From positions 106,127,164 through 106,191,163 of the forward strand of contig CM077116.1 in assembly GCA_039619475.1 (NCBI GenBank): a stretch of DNA of 64,000 bases, read 5' to 3'. The position numbers and the translations under genes were made by a program. Position 1 is the first letter of the stretch; each line of letters starts with the position of its first letter. Below the pieces are notes generated by a model that saw only the letters and a program-made list of their open reading frames with translations, ran no database searches and was not told the origin of the DNA. The DNA comes from Icerya purchasi (taxonomy: Eukaryota; Arthropoda; Insecta; Hemiptera; Monophlebidae). Positions 11,401 through 22,050 of this stretch are shown here, in pieces.

Positions 11401-13070
11401 AATCTGATTTCCATATTATCAGTAAAGTAGCGGTCGTGTTAGTTCTTGATTTCGGCTAAAATTATTCCACCTTATTTTATCTCAGTCGAGTCGATCGATC
11501 GAGTGACAGCGCTCTTTCCTACAAACTCATCGACGTTTCTGATGTCATGCTGCGTAATCGTTTGAATTTCACAATAACTGAAATTCCGACGAAAAACCGA
11601 AAATAAAAACATCGCTATAACGAAAGCTGCACTGCTGATCCGAGCTAAGGCTTACAGCAATCGAACCTGTGAAAACGAATGATAAATTTTAATTTCCGAT
11701 AGCGTTGAATTCAACTGTACAGTTCGGCAATGTAAATAAACAAAAACTTTAACCTAAACGTATACCGCTTGTAAAGTTAAACACAGCTAACCGAATTGGC
11801 CGCGAACTTCATGGTAAAAAAAGGTCTGATAACGATTCTAATTTAATAACCGATAAACGATTCACGAACCTATAAAGAAACTACTTCTGTTATAACTTCA
11901 AAATTATTCAGGTGCGCTTATACGTTACATACAAGTTCGAAAATCAACGATTCCCAACGTTTTCATATTCAAACAGCTTCACTAAAATGAAAGTTGAACT
12001 TTCCGAGAAACTGCTGAACAAACGTCCATAATGATTTACCTTAAAGCACGTAAATATTGCGACTTTACAGATTGCGAAATTATAAACGCGATATAGACTA
12101 ATAAAAAATAATTACCATCGCCATTCGCGACTTTATACAGCAAACATTCTGCTACCTTAAACTGCGCGGCTAGTTCAGTAGACGGTATTTTCCGTTTCGT
12201 TTCATTCGAGGACCAAATGTGAAGAGATTATTTGCAGCTGACGCATTCGATAATAATCGACGACTGTATTTACTTACAAATCGTGTCATAAAAAAAAACC
12301 GCGAAATAACGAAAAAACACAAAAAAGAAAAACCAATAATATATAACAAGAACAAAAATGAAAACATTATACAATCAAAACTACGGAGGAAAATCACAAC
12401 GGGATATAGAAAAATAATGCGATCGCGTTTCCCGTTACGGGTGCTGTGACTGGGGCCGAGTAGCTTCGAGCGCTGTGCGAGCCACTCGCCTGCAACGATG
12501 TGAACGGCTTCTAAACAATTGCAATATCTGTATTAATGATGAACCATTACGGTAGGCTGTGAAGGTTTGCCCCTTTCTGAAGAACCGCGTTATACATTCG
12601 GTTTGTTTAAAAGAAAATTATTCGACAAGTAATTTTCAAATCTACCGAAGTATAATTGAAACGAGTTCGTAAAATAATTGAATATAATTCTACTGTTCCG
12701 GAATATTTGCGGCTTAACATTCGGGCGCATATTTTAATTTTTTTTTAAAACTTTCTTTTTTTCCATAAACTTATCGCGAGCAATAAAATGCTCAGAGTTG
12801 GTATTAATTCGGAGCTGTTCAAATGATTATTTGATCGACTAAGAAAATGTAAAATTGAAGTTGACTGTTATAGAACTGAAGTTTCGCCTGATTTCTGTGT
12901 AGCTCTGATAGCTAAAGTTGTTCTTTAGTCAACTTAAAACGGCATTAGTAACGTGTGGACATGTTCGGCGGTACTGAATAAAAAGATATTAATAAACAGG
13001 CAAAGCGATCAGTAAATCTTTACCGCCACTTCAGCTGTTTAAATTATTCTAAGAAGCTATATTTGGAAAC
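11401..13070. other. Intergenic, no gene recognised
   Basis: About 1.7 kb of mixed-composition sequence without conserved frames. The two overlapping frames at 12170-12449 are Lys/Asn-rich on one strand and Phe-rich on the other, as expected of A-rich DNA. Confidence 0.55.
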
Positions 13071-13079
13071 GTTGCTCGT

Positions 13080-13280
13080 CTAAGGAAAGGTCAACGGAAA
13101 AAGAAGTCGAGGTCGTGCGCCGACTAGATGGACGGACGCGGTGTGCTTAGCTGCTGGTCGTACCTTTCAGGATTGTGTACACATCGCAAGGGATCGGAAT
13201 TGTTGGCGCAGTCTGATCAACCGGGTGACAGATCATGGTCACGATACCCCTACATGGGGTGAAACGGTTCGATGATGATG
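13080..13280 (+). pseudogene. 5'-truncated RTE-like LINE 3' end with GAT tail
   Basis: The frame from about 13110 reads RGRAPTRWTDAVCLAAGRT, then FQDCVHIARDRNCWRSLINR, and ends GHDTPTWGETVR followed by TGA. The signature GR.PTRW.D.......G......A.DR..W is the C-terminal tail of ORF2 in RTE-type and related LINEs, directly after the RT thumb. The stop is followed at once by GATGATGATGATAT, and short 3' ends with a trinucleotide array are typical of RTE elements. Nothing upstream of 13080 looks like RT, so the copy is severely 5'-truncated. The peptide itself has no stop or frameshift, which suggests a fairly young insertion compared with its neighbours. Confidence 0.8.
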
Positions 13281-13990
13281 ATATGAATCACACACTCCAC
13301 TTAATCTAGAGCAAGCGACTGATAGTGTCGACGAAAAGAGAAAAACAATACAGTTTTCCCCGGCTAAATACGCGAGAAAAATGTATTGCGTAAACTGAAA
13401 GCGGAAGTGAAGTTCGCGAAATAACGAAACATTTGTCATTTGTAAACGCAAACGATTTATCGAGAACGGAGATGTAGTCTTTTTGATTTGCAGTTTTGTT
13501 GTTTAATGTAGTTTTGTCATTGTAGAATATTCAATGTTCTTCTCCGACTGGCAGCGACATTGGAGAATTACTGGTATTAAAAAGCTCGCGGTTTTTCTTG
13601 CATTGCGTACACGCAGATAGAATTGTTATTCAAAAGAACGTCAGAGGCATGTTGTAGGTTGCCGTTCGGATCATGTCGGCTGTTTGCTGTACCGTTCCAA
13701 CTATACGAGATGTTGCAAGTTTCAAAGATGCACTTTACGAATTATTGCTAAATGAATTCAAACGATTATATAAGTTCCGAAACGGTTCAGAATGAAGGCG
13801 TTCGTAAAAGTTAATTTTGACTTTTTAAAATTAATTTAAAAAGTTTTAAATTTTTCAATAGGAACGTTATATATTTTTAAGGGCCGATTTGAATTTTCAA
13901 AGTCTACGATATCGCTCAGACGATTTATTTAAAACGCAACTTTTTATCTAAATGATGTGCCGTCAGTTATTACGGAATAATTCCCTTCGA
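13281..13990. other. Intergenic, nothing recognised
   Basis: No conserved frame, repeat or RNA gene seen. Confidence 0.5.
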
Positions 13991-13994
13991 CGAA

Positions 13995-14006
13995 GGAGGA
14001 GAATAA

Positions 14007-14041
<35 letters not shown>

Positions 14042-14046
14042 AGAAA
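13995..14046. repeat. (GAA)n-type microsatellite
   Basis: An imperfect array of GAA and GGA triplets. It gives spurious Arg-rich and Leu-rich frames on the two strands. Confidence 0.95.
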
Positions 14047-15509
14047 ATGGAAATCGTATTTTACTTTCATTTTTCGTCGTGCATTGTGTGTTATTCTGTA
14101 TGATACAGGCAGAAGGTTTGGGCGCGTGTTTTCTTGTTTGGTCCTAACGAATGCGTATGCGTATAAATTACGCACACACGGAAGATGAAAAGTTTCTACG
14201 TGTGGCGCAGACTTATATGAATAATCAAAATTTATGTCCTATTATGTTACACTTTTAGATTTCTTTTTTCCGTTCTATTAGTACACAGTATCATTTGTTC
14301 TGGCCCGGCTGCCCTTTCGTGAATAAAAGTGAGATTGATGTTATCGAATAACATCAGATGAAATATTAAATAACCTTCGTTTATACCTTTTTCACTGCTA
14401 TCTCCTCTATTGTCAAGCACTTTCACTTCATCTCGATTTTCATAGATTGCCCGAATAATTACTTATTCAAGAAAGAAAGAAAATAAAAAGTTTAACACAA
14501 CTTTCGGTAGTTGTTGTTGGCGTTGTTTTTTTTCTAATAAATTATCCTTTTCCTTTTTTTTTTTTTTTTTTTTTTATTTCGGATCAATTTGGATCTAAGT
14601 AATTTTTGTTTTTAAATAGATTACTTTTAAACAGATTTCGTAAATAGTAAAGGAGTAAATGTATCGATAGTTTAACGTTTGAATAAATATTAATTTTATA
14701 AAACTTACCGATTCCATTTCGTAAGGTATTTTCTAGGCCCTTTTGATGTTTGCCGACAAGTTTTTGGTAAATCAAAATGAACATTGCAAAAATGGCTTAA
14801 AATCGTTTATGCTTAATATTTGGTAGTAAATGGTTTACTTTTTAGGAACCGATAAAAAATGAAATCGTTAGGTTGGCCGATAAAATTACGAAATTCGCCT
14901 GTATACGTTATGTTGTTTAATTATATGAAGTATTTAAATTTCATAATTTAAAATTTAATAAGTTGGCCTAGTGTTCATTATAGCGATTAAGAATATCGAA
15001 AATAAGAAGTTCAACTACATAATTCGAGATAATTTGACTTTTAGCGTGTCAAGTGTGTGTTTTATTACAGAAATTGTCCAGTTACAAAAAGTATTATTTC
15101 AATACTTACACAATTATGACTGAATGGCATTTAATGCGACGTAAAACATTTCACTAATTGTAGTCGTGTAGGAAATCAGTTTTTGTATATGTAAAATAAT
15201 AACTTTTCAATTTAAAAAAAAAACATATATATATATGTATTTCCAATATATACATCGAATATAGTAATCACTATTATTCAGCTTTTGGACATTAATAACA
15301 GTATGCAAACGCATATAACAGTATTTTAATGATACTGTTTAGACTTCCGTTCTAAATAAATGAAACGCTTCCGACAATTGCCATTTCTCCGCAGACAAAA
15401 ATCTATATCATAATTTAATCTACACCCGACAATTCTAATTCATTTAAAGGAAATAATATAATATTTAATAACGATAATGTTTAGACGATCCATTTTCTCG
15501 TTTTTCATA
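14047..15509. other. Intergenic with a long T run
   Basis: A T run of more than 20 bases at about 14549-14575 may be a minus-strand retroelement tail, but the adjacent sequence matches nothing known. A short TATATATA run lies near 15220. Confidence 0.5.
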
Positions 15510-15722
15510 TTGATTAATAACAAAAACACACTGCTATTTTTAGCAAACATTATAATTAAATTTTACATAAATTACGACATGTTTCGGCAACAAAGTGTGC
15601 CATACTCATGGAATACTGTATCGCGTGAACATGGAATTTTGTTGCCAAAACATGTCGTAATTTATGTAAAATTTAATTATAATGTTTGCTAAAAACAGCA
15701 GTGTGTTTTTGTTATTAATCAA
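15510..15722. repeat. Inverted repeat with 85-base arms (hairpin)
   Basis: Arms 15510-15594 and 15638-15722 are reverse complements with only about two mismatches; the loop is 43 bases. The 71-codon frame across it is a by-product of the symmetry. The arms share no sequence with the 9.2-kb hairpin. It may be a short foldback MITE or a source of hairpin RNA. Confidence 0.9.
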
Positions 15723-16804
15723 CGTAATATTTAATTAATAACAAACCAAATGGAACTACATTAAAAAATTTCATATTCCATTGTGAAAATGGTACAGCGC
15801 ATTTGACAACCGTAAATGGGAATAAATAAAAGATAATTAAAAAAAATCGAATTGTCACGATCACTTTAATATACAGGTATTCATATAAAAGTACTTTATA
15901 ATGCAGTGGAAAGAATAAACAAATAATAGCAAAGTATTATGAAGATTAATATGAGAAAAATAAAATGACACTTAGTTTAGGACACATTTCGCGTTACAAT
16001 TAGTTTCTACTGAATTTAGTGTTAATCAGTGATAATGTTAAAAAAATAAAATGTTAAAAAAAAAGAAATTCTAACATCATAATGGAAATAACACAGAATA
16101 TTAGACCGCGACTGATATTCGCCTATGGTGAGATCATTTTTCAATTTCCGCAGTTTTATCAGTAAACTTGGCGTTTTTTTTTTTTTTTTCAACGGAAACT
16201 AACCCGTTTACTATTAAGTGTTGAAAATAGGCTACCAATAATCACTAGACGACTCTTTAATTGTTTTCCAATATTCATTTTGAATTTTCAAAAATTTGTC
16301 GGCCACCTAGACACAGGATGATTTCTGAGTTTGATACTTGATTTTTGCAAAAATATGCATCACTGAAATCAATTTTGAGGTCATAAATCGGTTTAATTTG
16401 TGCAGTTTTTTATTTTCTACAAAACTTTCGTCTCTCCTTTCATTGTTTTTTATTGTTTTTTTCTTTTTTTTGAAATACAACATTTACAAGAATTTTTTTA
16501 TTGTTACAGATACACGCTGAAACTTACGAAAATTTCGCTTGCGTTGAGTTAATATTCATAGTTGAAGTCCCTTCTTTTCAAAAATAAACCCTGAAATAGA
16601 AACTTTTTATTCTCCGCTCTTTATTTATTTAAAAGACGTACTATATACAAAACCGGTAATTAAATTTTAACAAATAAAAAGTTTAACTTTTTCGAATAGA
16701 TTATAACACCTTGCGGTAGCTATATCATTATTATCTAATTTCAGTAAAACTTATGAAAAATGTATTCTCAATAAATTCAAAAAAAATTTGTAGCGGAATA
16801 ATAC
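15723..16804. other. Intergenic, nothing recognised
   Basis: AT-rich sequence with a T run at about 16174-16189. No gene or dispersed repeat identified. Confidence 0.5.
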
Positions 16805-17200
16805 ATGATAACCACTATGGCGCATTACCAAGCATCTGAATTGGCTGTACGCAATATTTTACAAACAATAAAAATGTACAAAAAAGAATTACTTACTCTC
16901 GATATAACAAAAGAATTAAATAGATTACTTGTATTATTAAAGGAACTAGGATTACATAATGGCATGTTGAACATTGTAAATCGATATTTCGAATGTAAAC
17001 ATTTTCACTTTCGTAGATGATATTGTAACAGTAATAGATGATAACAATGAAGATGTATTAGAAAATAAATTTTACAAGGTTTATACAGGAATCGCGAAAT
17101 GGTTAGAACAATTCAATTTAAATATTAACGGATTTAAGTACATGTTGTTTAAATAAAAACCTAGAGGATAAAAGATTAAATTTGATGCTATACGGATTAA
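16805..17200 (+). pseudogene. R1-like LINE reverse transcriptase, motifs A to D
   Basis: The first frame (16805-17020) holds ELAVRNILQTIKMYKKEL, LTLDITKELNRLLVLLKEL and NGMLNIVNRYF. This is RT motif A, with the catalytic D in LDITKELN, and the following helix as in R1/TRAS-type LINEs. After a frameshift at about 17015 the next frame reads VDDIVTVIDDNNED and IAKWLEQFNLNINGFKYMLF, which is motif C (VDD) and motif D (WL....L.iN..K...m.F). A TAA follows and then KIKFDAIRIKYW, the start of the thumb connection. Frameshift and stop make it a relic. It is directly followed by an inverted copy of the same region. Confidence 0.8.
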
Positions 17201-17204
17201 ATAT

Positions 17205-17460
17205 TGGCATGGTTAGTCGAACCAAATGCTTAAATTTATTATTCAGGATCATATAATTTGATTTTGAGGCGTTAATTGAAAGTCCAAAATCTGCTAGAAA
17301 TGTTTCTATTACATTATAAACTCTTGCGATTTTATCTTCAAGCTATGATTGCGTTTTTGCCGCAATTACTACTGCAATATCAGCAACATAGGTTATTACT
17401 TTAACATTTTCAGGAAAAAATTCTATAATCATTTTCACTATACCACTAAAAAGATAAATA
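17205..17460 (-). pseudogene. Second R1-like RT fragment (motifs C-D), inverted
   Basis: The minus strand reads VKVITYVADIAVVIAAKTQS, a TAG, then EDKIARVYNVIETFLADFG and LSINASKSNYMIL. This is RT motif C, with YVADI in place of YADD so that one catalytic aspartate is replaced, and motif D (GLsIn..Ks..m). It covers the same part of RT as the plus-strand fragment just upstream. So there are two RT motif C regions head to head inside one LINE body. This could be a separate insertion, or a 5' inversion formed during integration (twin priming). Confidence 0.75.
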
Positions 17461-17539
17461 AATTTTTAATTGTATTTAACAAATTATATAATAATAATAA
17501 TAATAACCGATTAAATTACAAGAAGGAATAATATAAAAG

Positions 17540-18187
17540 CGTAATATTGCCTAACATACTTTACGGTAGTGTAATATATAGATATGTTAAAAATTAAGAG
17601 ATTTCAGAATATATTAAAAAGTTTTACTATTGCAATAAAAATAATTAAAGATTACAGAACTACCAGCTACATGGCAAGTACTGTCATTGCGCAGGTATTA
17701 AACCATTAACTTACGAAATACAGAAACACATATTAACATATTTTTAATCAAAAATAATATTAAAAATCATGAATTCAATAACGTACATTATCAACAACCT
17801 TACTACTTCATGCACGAACAAAAATCGTTAACGCTTAAACAGTTTAAACTTAGGTAAGTATTATAATAATAAATTTCAGAGACACGGTGGGACGAATGTA
17901 ACGGTAAAACTAAAAAGTTTTCCCAAGCATAGATGATAGACTACATAATATAGTATTTATTTTTAATGTCTAATTTATTATTGGACATGGTCTATTTAAA
18001 GATTATTTACATAAACATAAATTGCATACTCAAATAACTGTGTAACGTGTAACTCTGGCTGTTAGTAATACAGATTTTAGCAATATTAGCAATGATCAAT
18101 TGGTAACTAAGCTATTTAAAATATTCAATAGTTTTACAATAGACGAAATAAATTACCGTAAAATATACGTACACCTATATTAAATTT
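17540..18187 (+). pseudogene. R1-like LINE, post-RT C-terminal region
   Basis: At 17539-17598 a frame reads SVILPNILYGSVIYRYVKN, the il.P.lLYGs.iW block after the RT palm. At 17625-17700 another frame reads IKIIKDYRTTSYMASTVIAQ, corresponding to the AYRTvSt.A..VlaG block that marks R1/TRAS-clade LINEs. At 17976-18010 GHGLFKDYLHKHKLH matches the TGHG.F..YLh+..l block that precedes the terminal zinc knuckle; the knuckle cysteines are not recognisable. Several frameshifts and stops separate these blocks. Order and strand agree with the RT fragment at 16.8-17.2 kb, so this is one degraded element. Confidence 0.75.
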
Positions 18188-18255
18188 ATGTATTTCTCCA
18201 AATATATTTACCCCATCGTATTACGAATTGGGGATCAGAAAAAAAAAAAAAGACT
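18188..18255 (+). repeat. 3' tail of the R1-like LINE: stem-loop plus poly-A
   Basis: LQIYLPHR-coding sequence is followed by a stem-loop, CCCCA..CG..CG..TGGGG at 18212-18234, then GATCAG and A(13). The tail recurs in reverse orientation at 2.77-2.85 kb. Confidence 0.75.
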
Positions 18256-18557
18256 TACTCTAAAATGGATTATTGGTGGCAACTTCAATACAAATACAAA
18301 AATGTGTACTGGGAATCTAGATTTACTAACTCTATTAATAGAGAACTTCTCATAGCTGTTCAAAATATTAATTGATCATCGTTCTTATCTTCGCAGTAAT
18401 CTACTTGCCTTTAGATTCGAACAAAATTCCCAATTAAGTAGATTACTTTATTACAAAAAATGTTTCTACTAATCCTTTCAGTCTTTACTTTTGCTGAGAT
18501 TTCTAATCCGACCAAATTTCCTGTTATTCTACTCTGCCATCTCAAAGAGGAAATATC

Positions 18558-18660
18558 AAAGTTTTTTTTTTTTTTTTTTTGGGCTCGTCAACCGGGAACC
18601 TTTATCCAGAAACAATTAAAATAGGAAGAAGTCAAGAAATAGCAAAGATATTCTTGTAGT
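18558..18660 (-). repeat. LINE 3' tail (minus), 5'-truncated
   Basis: A long T run at 18561-18581 is followed by GGGCTCGTCAACCGGGAACC and TTTATCCAGAAACAATTA. The same sequence follows the T run at 26.63 kb, so it is a dispersed LINE 3' end, here cut to about 80 bases. GGTTC and GAGCC near the tail can pair. Confidence 0.65.
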
Positions 18661-19100
18661 TATTTTTCTCCTTACATATCAGAGACTTCTTGCTCGTAGG
18701 CATTATTCCAACTTTATATCCCCTAATCTTAATAATTATTACTCTAAACTTAACGCTCAATGCTGGTGCTAAAGGATTCCGTCACGGTATTTCAAACGTC
18801 TCACATTTTCCTACGGTGTTTCCTTCTGATCTCAACAATAGTGCGTTTGTTCCACCCGTCCTTCCATGTTTTTACGCTGGTTATTCTACTCTCAGTCTTT
18901 TCGTTGCAAAGGTTCCTACTCTTATGTATACGTAAACGTAATCTATATGTTTCTTTCGTGTAATGCTAATGATTCCTCTTTTTTTTAGCCTCAGTTTAAA
19001 CACAACCTTCCTCAATACAGAATCATTTATCATATTGTTTGTTAAATCTATAATAATTTCGAACAAATGTAAATATATGACATACAAATATGTACAAACG
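18661..19100. other. Unassigned sequence with an unrecognised frame
   Basis: A plus frame at 18690-18935 (about 81 codons, hydrophobic start) matches nothing I know and has no splice or promoter context. Confidence 0.35.
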
Positions 19101-19109
19101 GTAAACATA

Positions 19110-19150
19110 TCGTTAGAAAGGTTTTCGAGCCTAGCCCATTATCAGCTAAA
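19110..19150 (-). ncRNA. Degenerate hammerhead-like motif (Penelope-type)
   Basis: On the minus strand CTGATAATGGGC is followed after a short spacer by CGAAAACC. This is the hammerhead layout CUGAUGA - stem II - GAAA with G-to-A in the core. It resembles the better-conserved copy at 29.64-29.69 kb. Catalysis is unlikely. Confidence 0.35.
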
Positions 19151-19325
19151 AATGAATAATACAAATAAAACCAGACAAAGTGTATGATCAGAAAAAACTC
19201 TAAAAACCAAACTTCTTTCTATCCCTCTCACTAACCTGGCAGAATTTGCACTTCCCAGAATGCTTTGTTTATTCTCTGCGTTCCTTCTCCTTCTATTGTC
19301 CCGGCTCTTGATTCATTTTTGTCCA

Positions 19326-19540
19326 CTGTCTCGTCCCGGATCTAAGTCGTTCCCAAGCTTACCCAGCCTGAAATAATTGGGTACCAGAGAAATCTGGGAA
19401 AGTAAAGGCGGATCCCAAGTAGAAAGGAACTGGCCCCCCTACTCTCATTAGTGCCGTTGGGCTTAGTACATTGTGAACCTTAACTTCACAATCCCGACGC
19501 CCTGTCAAGGGTATGGAACTCACTTTACTTACTTACTTAC
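19326..19540 (+). repeat. tRNA-derived SINE family 1, 5'-truncated copy
   Basis: From TCGTCCCGGATC onward it matches the SINE at 10.57 kb almost base for base, including AAATAATTGGGTACCAGAGA and CCTGTCAAGGGTATGGAA. The tRNA-like head with the A and B boxes is missing or unrecognisable. It ends in (ACTT)n, then a T run. Confidence 0.9.
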
Positions 19541-19550
19541 TTTTTTTTTT

Positions 19551-22050
19551 TATTACCACCGATTGTATAAAAACCTGAGTCTCTTTTCCGCAGTTCGAAA
19601 ACAATAAAATGGAAACGTTTTCGCCTTATGAGACATTTATTTTTTCTTTTATGAACGCTTTTTTTATCATCATGACGCGTATATAGTTGAAATCAACTTT
19701 CTGTAAGTATTGTTAAAAAACTCGTATCTGGGATTCTACTAGGGGCTATCCGCTTGGAAAGGTTGAAAAAACCGAGTTATATGTACCAGCTGATACCCAC
19801 AGCTTCGTCGGTATATTAATACCAGTTTAAATCTGTTTCTGGAAATTTATTAAAAAAAAAAATTGTTTTGTATATAAATCATAGTCAACACCTGTTTGAT
19901 TCTTTATTTTATTTTATCCTACCTTTTTTCTTACTTCATTGTAAAAATCCGCATGGCTAGTCGTTTTAATTCCACCGAAATAACTTTATAAACTGTACAC
20001 TAAAACTTCCCTCAGGAACCACTGATGAAAACTGGAAAAAATCGATTCAGTAGTTCCTTGCCTACCGTTTCGCACGTACATATTAATACGAGTAGCTGTT
20101 CAAATCTATTGTTTTTTATTTTTTTTATATAGTTTTGTGTTTTTTGGAAGCATGCTTGTGTGTGCTTGTGCGGACGAACTGCTCCGAAAGCGTTACGACG
20201 ATAACAATTAATCTGATGATTGAGGAATTTAGAGATGCAATCGGTGAGTCGGAAGCCGTTTTATCACACGATACGTATTCAGGTAGAAGATGATTGTTAC
20301 GTGCTTTATTTGGTCGAATTATGTGGTTCACTAGTACGGCACACCAATAATTCGATTAAATTTCGGTGGATAATAATTCGGAACAACATCATAATTTTGT
20401 ACTCGTTAATATTATCAAAAAAATATACCAATTCCAAATGGAATTTCTGAAAGTCGTCAGTGAACAGCATTCGATATTAAAGCAGGATCCGGAAACGTTT
20501 GCTAGTTGGCAAATCGAGAGCCTGCAAGCAAGTTGCAGTGTAAAATCTATTTCATTGTTACGTGCTTTTATCTATTCATGTATGAATCGTAGTATTTTGT
20601 GGGCTTATGTGCGTGTATGCTCCCTCTAACATATAAACTGAGTCGTTTATGTATCTGTGAACCGACCATTCCGATATTTGAGTTCTGCATGTAAAATTTC
20701 TATTCTTTAAGTATAATAAATAATATGGAAAGAATTCTTTCGGAACATAGTTTATTAAAAAATGTTTAATTTACTTTGTGAACTTAATCTTAAAGTCTGT
20801 AATTTCATTAATAAGATTTATTCCTAGTTTACCTCTCTTTTCGCGACTTCCTTTTTTTAACGTTTAATAGCTGCTCGGTGTATTCACCGATACTCGTATG
20901 GCACTATCACCGACCGGTACTTATTCGAATAAATATGGAATCTTTAAAATCGGTCTACGTGGGCAAAAGTTATGCTTACACGAGAATAAAAAACATGCAT
21001 AACGTACATTCCTTTTTTTTTGAAGTCGATAAAAATGAATTAACTTCAGGTGAATGAGGGGGTATAATTGTTAAACCTTACATGGAATAACAGTAGATGT
21101 TTTGTGATATCACATTGTATGTTATTTACATTTTAATGGAAGTAAATTTTTGTCTAGTCAAAAGCGGCTCGAGATAACATTAGTTGCCGTGAAAAAATTA
21201 AAACATATAAATTGACAATTATTTTAAATACGGTATTATCAGTTTCTTTTATATTTAAAATTTTTTTGCATAGGTGAGACTCATAATTTCATAAAAATCA
21301 GTTTACGGAATAATGTTGTACAATAATTATTGGTAATAACGACAAATGAACTAATGTTCAACTGCATAAAAGTAAATAAATAACTAAAAGATGCTTACAA
21401 CTTGTGAAAGGTTGTTCCATATGCATGCAATAGAATCATTTAATTTATGAGTATATTTAAGGTCGACTAGATGATCAATTTTGTATTAACCTTCTTTAAA
21501 CCGAATGTGAAATTCAGAAATATTCCCTACGAAGGGTGCTATATATCATTCTGTGTAAGAGATTTCAAACAGCCGACATTTACCGAAAATAATTAATAGT
21601 CAAAAACCTTTCGTTTTAATAAAACTGGAACTTTTTTAACTGCATTAAAACGGAGAAGGATTAGTGTCTCTATGTATCTCGCCACTTAATTTTCAAATTT
21701 AAGGGTCCCCTCGGAGATTCAATTTCAGATTGAAGTCTTTTTCAAGTTCAGCTATAGCCTGAAACTGAATCGGATAGGCGCCAAAAAATTACTGAAGTGT
21801 CCGATGGAGAGCAACTAGCAGTCTTATTCGAATCAATGCTCTCGCGTTAAATATGAACCTTAATAATATCCGCGAACTGAACACTTATTTAAAATTTACG
21901 TGAAGTACTTCCGTTCAATTAAATCGGGTTTCTTTTTTGGTTTCGGTATAAGCGGAATATTTTAACAATTCTGCATTCACGGTCTCGTGTTTAATTTTTT
22001 CCGCTTACCGCCAGGCCCCCTTAAATAACGTTAGACGGAAACTCCTAAAA
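19551..22050. other. Intergenic, no gene recognised
   Basis: About 2.5 kb of AT-rich sequence. Frames at 20125-20629 overlap on both strands and lack recognisable domains. Confidence 0.55.

Noticed and set aside
13952..14188. 78-codon Arg-rich plus frame and 70-codon Leu-rich minus frame
   Set aside because: Both are translations of a GAA/GGA microsatellite.
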